64,000 nt of DNA from Odontocerum albicorne. Its lineage: Eukaryota; Arthropoda; Insecta; Trichoptera; Odontoceridae. A model generated the notes under the pieces. It made no database searches. It worked only from the letters and a program-made list of their open reading frames with translations, and was not told where the DNA came from. The stretch covers positions 32,910,043 to 32,974,042 of the forward strand of contig OX463849.1 in the NCBI GenBank assembly GCA_949825065.1. Reading direction: 5' to 3'. The position numbers and the translations under genes are program-made. Of the stretch, positions 57,546-64,000 are shown in pieces. Every line of letters starts with the position of its first letter. Position 1 is the first letter of the stretch.

Positions 57546-57726
57546 AAACCGAAATGCTAAATGTTTGTATGTATTATTTTTGATTGATTAAATCCAAAAA
57601 ATATATTTTGCGTCTTTGTACTAGTTTTATTGTTTGGTAAATAAACATTTACAGAATAGTATTACGTGTTTGAACTAATTCATGGTCGAACATACATTTG
57701 ACTCAATATTTGAAATATAAAAATTA

Positions 57727-58277
57727 TAAAGGGTCTTTCAAATTGAGCGGTTTTTAAATTCTATTTTTTTTAATCTTGAAGAAAACACACAATTTGCTTT
57801 GATTTAAAAAATCTTTTCATTGGTCATTGAAATATAATGTATAACATTTAAACACAAAAAAAAAACAATATCAATAATGCAGATCCGCAGATGTCCACTC
57901 TTTTGTTAAAATTTTCGATGACATTTTGGCATAATTGCGGTTTTAACTCACCAATAACGCGAATAATTTCGTCCTTCAGCTCAGGAATTGATCGGAGGTC
58001 ATTCTTAAAGAACTGGCTTTTCACGTAATCTCAGAGAAAATAGTCCAACGGTATCAGATCACATGATCTTGGTGGCCAATTAACATCGCTGTTTCCGGAG
58101 ATTACAATACATAAAATAATTCAACAACTTGAACGCGTTGTTATATTGTATACGACTCCATTTTTATAAATGTCATACATTACACTTCTCAAATGTCACA
58201 AGACTCAGGCAAGTTCGTGACGCCATCTGTGTTTTATCCAAGAATTTAAAAAACCGCTCTATTTGAAAGGCCCTTTA
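57727..58277 (-). mobile_element. Tc1/mariner-type element, internally deleted, both ends present
   Basis: Ends TAAAGGGTCTTTCAAATTGA at the left and TCTATTTGAAAGGCCCTTTA at the right are inverted repeats of about 35 bp with TA at both edges. The minus strand keeps the transposase C terminus: DVNWPPRSCDLIPLDYF, LKDEIIRVIGELKPQLCQNV, IENFNKRVDIC, with breaks. The N-terminal and first two catalytic parts are gone. At about 551 bp it is a non-autonomous sister of 23392-23749. Confidence 0.88.
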
Positions 58278-58399
58278 TATAGGCTATAGAAATTTCTGAA
58301 AGATCTTTGTGTATTTGAAATTATTATGTTACATTAGATTTCCTTGATCTGTCAGTTCTTCTCGTTTCTGCCACTCCCGATACATAAATACATATTCGT
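58278..58399. other. Short spacer
   Basis: Nothing was recognised. Confidence 0.4.
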
Positions 58400-58815
58400 A
58401 TATACCGTCTCGCCGTTTCTCTGTCGGGATGAGCAGAGACCACCAGATTTTCCTTTTGTAATTCTTATCCTCTTTCTCTTAATCCATACATATTTGCATA
58501 TAGCTCCTACGATTTTTCTGACTTTCGACATATCCACTTCCTTTATCACGCCTTTACCTCACAATTTCACTGACTATTTGTTTTGTTAGTGATTCTTCAT
58601 TAGTTCGTTCACATATCCAATCTCAGTTCTATATGCCCGATTTTGGTCTTAATTAATACTTCAGAGTTAAGGCCCCGATCATCCCTAATCACCTACCTCA
58701 TTTCGTATTTGGTCATACGTTGTCATCCCATGTATTCCCAGGACATTTATTTTTTCAGTATTTTCCCCAATTTTTTTCAGTATTTTTCCTCGTCCACGTT
58801 TCACTCCTATTCACA
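58400..58815 (-). mobile_element. LINE-A fragment
   Basis: Antisense TCTCGCCGTTTCTCTGTCGG (terminus), CTCCTACGATTTTTCTGACT, GTTCGTTCACATATCCAATC (WIC..N), CCCCGATCATCCCTAATCAC and CGTCCACGTTTCACTCC appear in LINE-A order. Frame interrupted. Confidence 0.72.
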
Positions 58816-60045
<1,230 letters not shown>

Positions 60046-60699
60046 TAAAATAACAAAATGAATGTTGACTTTATTAGACTTCCAGTCAGTTTGATTGCAA
60101 TTTATAGTCTAAAAGATAAAAATATACAGAATTATTCATATTTTTATTTCGACAGGATGATTTATGTTACAACTATTTAAGAGATCTGAATTTTAATGAA
60201 GAATTTAGGGAAACATTAGACATGACCTAAGAAAAAGAAACATACGGAGCCCATCATATGACACATATATCCAAGGACCTCCGGACCACGTGTGCCTTTG
60301 ACTTCAATAGCAAACATATGACGGATGTCAGAAGTATTGGCAGACATCAACTAATGGCTGCGGGGCTAGAGAGCCCCTTCAGAGGTCTCGGTTCGGATCA
60401 GAGGTAGCCTGTTCCGTTTCCTTCAGCTGAACCTGAAAAGGAAACGAAACATATTTCGCCAATTTAATTTGCAAATTTGGCATGATTGAAATTCATAACA
60501 GATACTTCAGTCAATATCATATTATAGTTTACTTATGGAGACTTAACGAGAGACTGGTTATTAAATTTATCTTGAGTATTTTTTTTTTTAATTTGCCCAG
60601 TAATTTAGTATTCTCTTTTTAGAGAGATTTTTTTCCTGATCTAGTCTTGTATTGATGATTAAATTTAATTAAAAGTATTGTATTTTTTTAAATTTCAAA
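60046..60699. other. Unassigned stretch with a small hairpin
   Basis: 60230-60450 is GC-richer (CCAAGGACCTCCGGACCACG). Near 60411-60448, GTTCCGTTTCCTT and AAGGAAACGAAAC form a stem around CAGCTGAACCTGAA. No gene was recognised. Confidence 0.45.
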
Positions 60700-61097
60700 C
60701 ATTGATAAAAACATTATGACATAAACATTATGATATAAACATTATGATATAAACATTATGATACATGCATTATGATACAAACATTATGGTATAAACATTT
60801 TGATACAAACTTTATGATGCAAACATTATAATACACACATTATGATACACACATTATGATACAAACATTATGATACACACATTATGATATAAACGTTATA
60901 ATAAAACATTATGATGCAAACATTATGATACAAACATTATGATACAAACACTATGATACAAATATTATGGTACAAACATTATGATACAAACATTATGATA
61001 TAAACATTATGATACAAACATCATGATACAAACATTATGATAAACACTTTATGATACAAAAATAATGATATAAATATTATGATACAAACGTTATAAT
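60700..61097. repeat. 14-bp minisatellite, about 28 copies
   Basis: AAACATTATGATAC and close variants (ATAT, ACAC) run head to tail over about 400 bp with occasional one-base changes. Lower identity than the other arrays suggests it is older. Confidence 0.97.
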
Positions 61098-61164
61098 TAC
61101 AAGAATTAAAAATGTGGGGGAAAAATTAATTAAAGAACCTCAGTTAATTCAGTGGAACTTTGTG

Positions 61165-61345
61165 CAGTCTATGCAAGAGTTGTACATTTTTTTTCATCTA
61201 CTTTGCACGAATTTTTCCTGTTGCGCAAAAAGAGAGTAGAGTCTGCGTCTAGAGTTAGCTTATTCGTTAGGAAGAATATCAGCCAGGATTCTTCTCATAC
61301 TGCTAGGCGGTACCGAGAATATATCAACAGTGTCATTCAACAAGG
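61165..61345 (-). mobile_element. LINE 3' end, sister of the 46-kb copy
   Basis: The minus strand reads GACACTGTTGATATATTCTC, GGTACCGCCTAGCAGTATGA, GAATCCTGGCTGATATTCTT and CCTAACGAATAAGCTAACTC, then GCAACAGGAAAAATTCGTGC. It matches 46018-46160 almost base for base. Confidence 0.88.
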
Positions 61346-63282
61346 AACGTTTAACATGAGAAGCTGACTCAGTTCCGATTTTTTTTAATATAAGCTGATA
61401 ATCTTAAATAATATTGCAAGGTCAAATATTTTTTTTATCTGACAATGTTCTAAGACTCTTGTGAACTTGTAAACAAAGTTTCGTATTGCAAGCCGGTTTC
61501 ACGATTCGTTGTAATCGAAATCAGTGTATGCGCAAAATAATTGTAAGTGTCTTAAGAAAGGCAGATGTCTTCAATTCGCGCCAAAACTTAAAGAAGTTTC
61601 TAGTATTCTCCATAAAAGTGCGCGAAAACAGGCAGCTGCGCGCGCACGTGCCCATTCAAGTATTACGCGCGCGCGCCTGTACTGCTTTCAGAGCTTTGGA
61701 GGGGAAACCGGAAACTATTGTTCTCCCCCTTTCCAAATGGCATATACGGCAGGGAAGACAGAGAAATAATAACCTGCCGACTACAGTTTATTGTTCGAAT
61801 TGTAGTAAATAATAATGTACAGTATTTTTAATCGAGTTTTATGTTAGTGTATAAATTTAACGTGGATATGGCACTTAAGGTTGAAGGCTCAATTACTGAG
61901 GCCGAAGACAATAATATCTCTTCAATATGTCCGAAATACTAATTCGGATAAGTTGAGGGGGTACCATACTAATAAAAAATCAATTAATTTGTTATAAATG
62001 CAATTTATTGCAACACATGATTTATTTATTATTTTATGTACATGTTTATTCATCTGGCGAAGTTATTGCTTTTCAGCAATTTCATCTAAACAATTATTCT
62101 GCACATTTTAGAAACTCATTTACTATCAAAATAATGATTCTTTTCTTCAAATAATATTTTAAAAATTACAAAAACCACTTTTTCGTCCACTTGCTTATTA
62201 AATTTGATGTATCATATAATATGTGTACACTTTTTCGTAAGTCAAAACCATCATTGAAAATCGGGCCCATTTTCTAAACCGGTGATCAAGTATTTTTTCA
62301 AAAATGAAAGGGGACTTGTTCAATAATGTTCTCCCCCTCTTTCGTTCCTATGGATTAACAAGGGGAGCAGGACAAATAAAAGAAGTAAAGGTGTATTAAA
62401 TAGGTAACTATACCATTACAACAGGGACTTGACCCCTTATTGTTTTCCCCCTCGTCAAGGTGCTCGTTTCATAGGGGAGAAGGAGAAAATAAATACGATC
62501 AAGTCACGTATACAATACAGTAGCACTTATTTTACAATTCTTTGTATTATTTAATATATCACAAATTTTGCGCACAAACATATTAGATATAATATACAAA
62601 AAAATATTCAATTGAAATTGTACCTGTTTCAACAAATTTTACGATACGTAATCTCAGCTAGAACCAATTTATTTGGAATGGGATATTTTTAAGATGAAAT
62701 CTGTGGCATTATGGCAGAAGTTGATAAGTCCGTTTTACCTTAGTTTACAGAAGAAGCAATATTAACTTTGATAAGCTGTTAAAATCAGTACAAATAAGCA
62801 TTTTTTAAGTTTTTCCAAACAATATATCTTTTGTTTGGATAATGACTGACACACCAAGTTTTGCCACAACATGCTGAGAAATATTCTCTATAAATTGGGA
62901 GAATAAACACAAAATGACAAAAAACGGACATATTAACTTCTGCCATAACGCCACGGAAATATAACCATAAAATACATATTTTGGATGGATGTTCTACAGT
63001 ACAAATATATAAGGCACCGTTTAGTTCTGAAGTTTGATTATCTCACGTTTTTTTTAAACTTTTCCGAGAAAAAGCGCTTCATATATTCGTCATACTTTAA
63101 TGCGTCACATTAAACAGTAATTTAAAAAATATTGTTTTTATTTATTTTTTAATAATTTTAATTTAATAAAAAAAATTCACATTGTAGGTAGGACTGAAAA
63201 GTATGAACTAAAATATTTTTAAAGTGGATAGAGATGGATATAAATTTAAGAAGACGATTTTGAATGGATCTTTTAAATCTCA
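61346..63282. other. Unassigned stretch with CpG-rich patch and a thrice-repeated motif
   Basis: 61490-61780 is CpG-rich and includes GCAGCTGCGCGCGCACGTGC (CAGCTG and CACGTG E-boxes). A motif with GTTCTCCCCCT followed by AGGGGAG-type sequence occurs near 61710, 62318 and 62440. ORFs at 61486-61812 are not recognised. The remainder is AT-rich. Confidence 0.45.
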
Positions 63283-63367
63283 ATTCAAATACATCACTAA
63301 TTCAAATACATCACTAATTCAAATACATCACTAATTCAAATACATCACTAATTCAAATACATCACTA
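63283..63367. repeat. 17-bp tandem repeat, five copies
   Basis: ATTCAAATACATCACTA is repeated five times without change. Confidence 0.98.
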
Positions 63368-63400
63368 AAAAAATAATTTTTGATTGCTATCAATGTTAGA

Positions 63401-64000
63401 AACTAAACGGCTTAAATGCATATGCAATACAATATTATGTTCATTCGATTCTTCCAAATAATTTAAATCGTATTTTGTGGTTTGTATCTTTTTGGAGTTA
63501 ACAACCTCCAGATTTTTTTTAAATGGAATTCCAGTCTGGTTTTCACTTAGGGCCAGTAAAACATCATTCTGGTTGGTTGGAAGAGAGTGCCACATGGCAA
63601 TAAACTCACCAGGTTAAAAAAAAATTAAAACTAAACGGCTGAAATGTACTTGATGTGCATTATTATGTCATTCAAATTTATTTAGATTATATTTTATGGG
63701 TTGTATCTTTTTGGAGTTAGCTACATTGTAAACTAAACTACTTAAATGCATATGCAATGCAATATCGTGTTCATCTCATTCTTCCTAATTACTTAAATCA
63801 TGTTTTGTGGATTGTATCTTTTTGTAATTAACAATATTCGGAACTAAATAGCTCAAATGCATACAAAATACATTATTACATCCTTCAAATAACTTAAATA
63901 ATGTTTTGTGCGTTGTATCTTTTTGGAGTTAGCAAAATTCGGAACTCAACGGCTGAAATGCATATACCATATAATAAAATATCACGTCCATTCGATTCTT
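63401..64000. repeat. ~100-111-bp tandem repeat, at least five copies, runs off the window
   Basis: AACTAAACGGCTTAAATGCA-like starts lie at 63401, 63629, 63731, 63842 and 63942. Each unit has TTTTGTGGTTTGTATCTTTT and TGGAGTTA near its end. The first interval is long because a SINE lies in it. The copies are moderately diverged and the array continues past 64000. Confidence 0.93.
63512..63618 (+). mobile_element. SINE-1 3' part inserted in the tandem array
   Basis: GGAATTCCAGTCTGGTTTTC, ACTTAGGGCCAGTAAAACAT, CTGGTTGGTTGGAAGAGAGT and GCCACATGGCAATAAACTC, then CAGGTTAAAAAAAAATT. The head is missing. It splits the first visible unit of the ~105-bp array between GGAGTTAACAA and AACTAAACGG. Confidence 0.85.

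Overview
This window looks like intergenic, transposon-packed DNA from an arthropod nuclear genome, most likely an insect. The evidence is a strongly AT-rich background with no operons, many 5'-truncated non-LTR retrotransposons, a DD34D mariner, tRNA-derived SINEs, MITEs with TA target sites, minisatellites and long (AT)n and (AAAT)n tracts. There is also a decayed gene that reads as a divergent ionotropic receptor (IR), a chemosensory family of insects and other protostomes. The SINE tail (TGGTTGGAAGAGATTGCC...ATGGCAATAA) resembles a tail I associate with Lepidoptera and their relatives, but the order cannot be fixed from sequence alone. I found no intact host protein-coding gene, no tRNA or rRNA gene and no CRISPR array. 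A 200-N assembly gap lies at 37665-37664+200, that is 37665-37864.

Layout. 1-792 is a 36-bp minisatellite with a higher-order period, cut by the window edge. 0.8-11 kb holds SINEs, LINE 3' ends, an 84-bp tandem array, a palindromic MITE and AT-rich filler. 10.8-13.2 kb holds a LINE reverse transcriptase remnant and then the IR pseudogene on the minus strand. 13.5-26 kb holds LINE fragments (one RT piece carries a 33-bp near-perfect palindrome), tandem SINEs, a hAT-like element with an 8-bp target duplication, nested inverted repeats, a Tc1/mariner relic and a 90-bp array. 26-36 kb is dominated by one RTE-like LINE family (here LINE-A) on both strands, two MITE families and (AAAT)n. 36.2-38.3 kb is a (TA)n tract with a mariner next to it and the assembly gap. 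39-53 kb holds more SINEs and LINE-A pieces, a 45-bp array, a long hairpin, a GC-richer patch and a 59-bp satellite that appears to have grown out of LINE-A. 54-64 kb holds a jockey-like LINE, Helitron-like coding repeats, LINE-A pieces, a second (AT)n tract, and 14-bp, 17-bp and ~105-bp arrays, the last with a SINE inside it.

How the parts relate. The genes do not form a pathway. The shared story is transposition and decay: LINE-A is present in about twenty fragments and supplies target sites for MITEs, a likely seed for the 59-bp satellite, and a 3' tail that abuts an (AT)n tract. The SINEs fall into two families whose copies lie in tandem or back to back. The best non-transposon signals are the IR pseudogene (11193-13140) and three GC/CpG-richer islands near 52.0, 56.5 and 61.6 kb that could be exons or promoters of genes outside the repeats. 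All calls are by eye from reading frames and motifs; no search was run.
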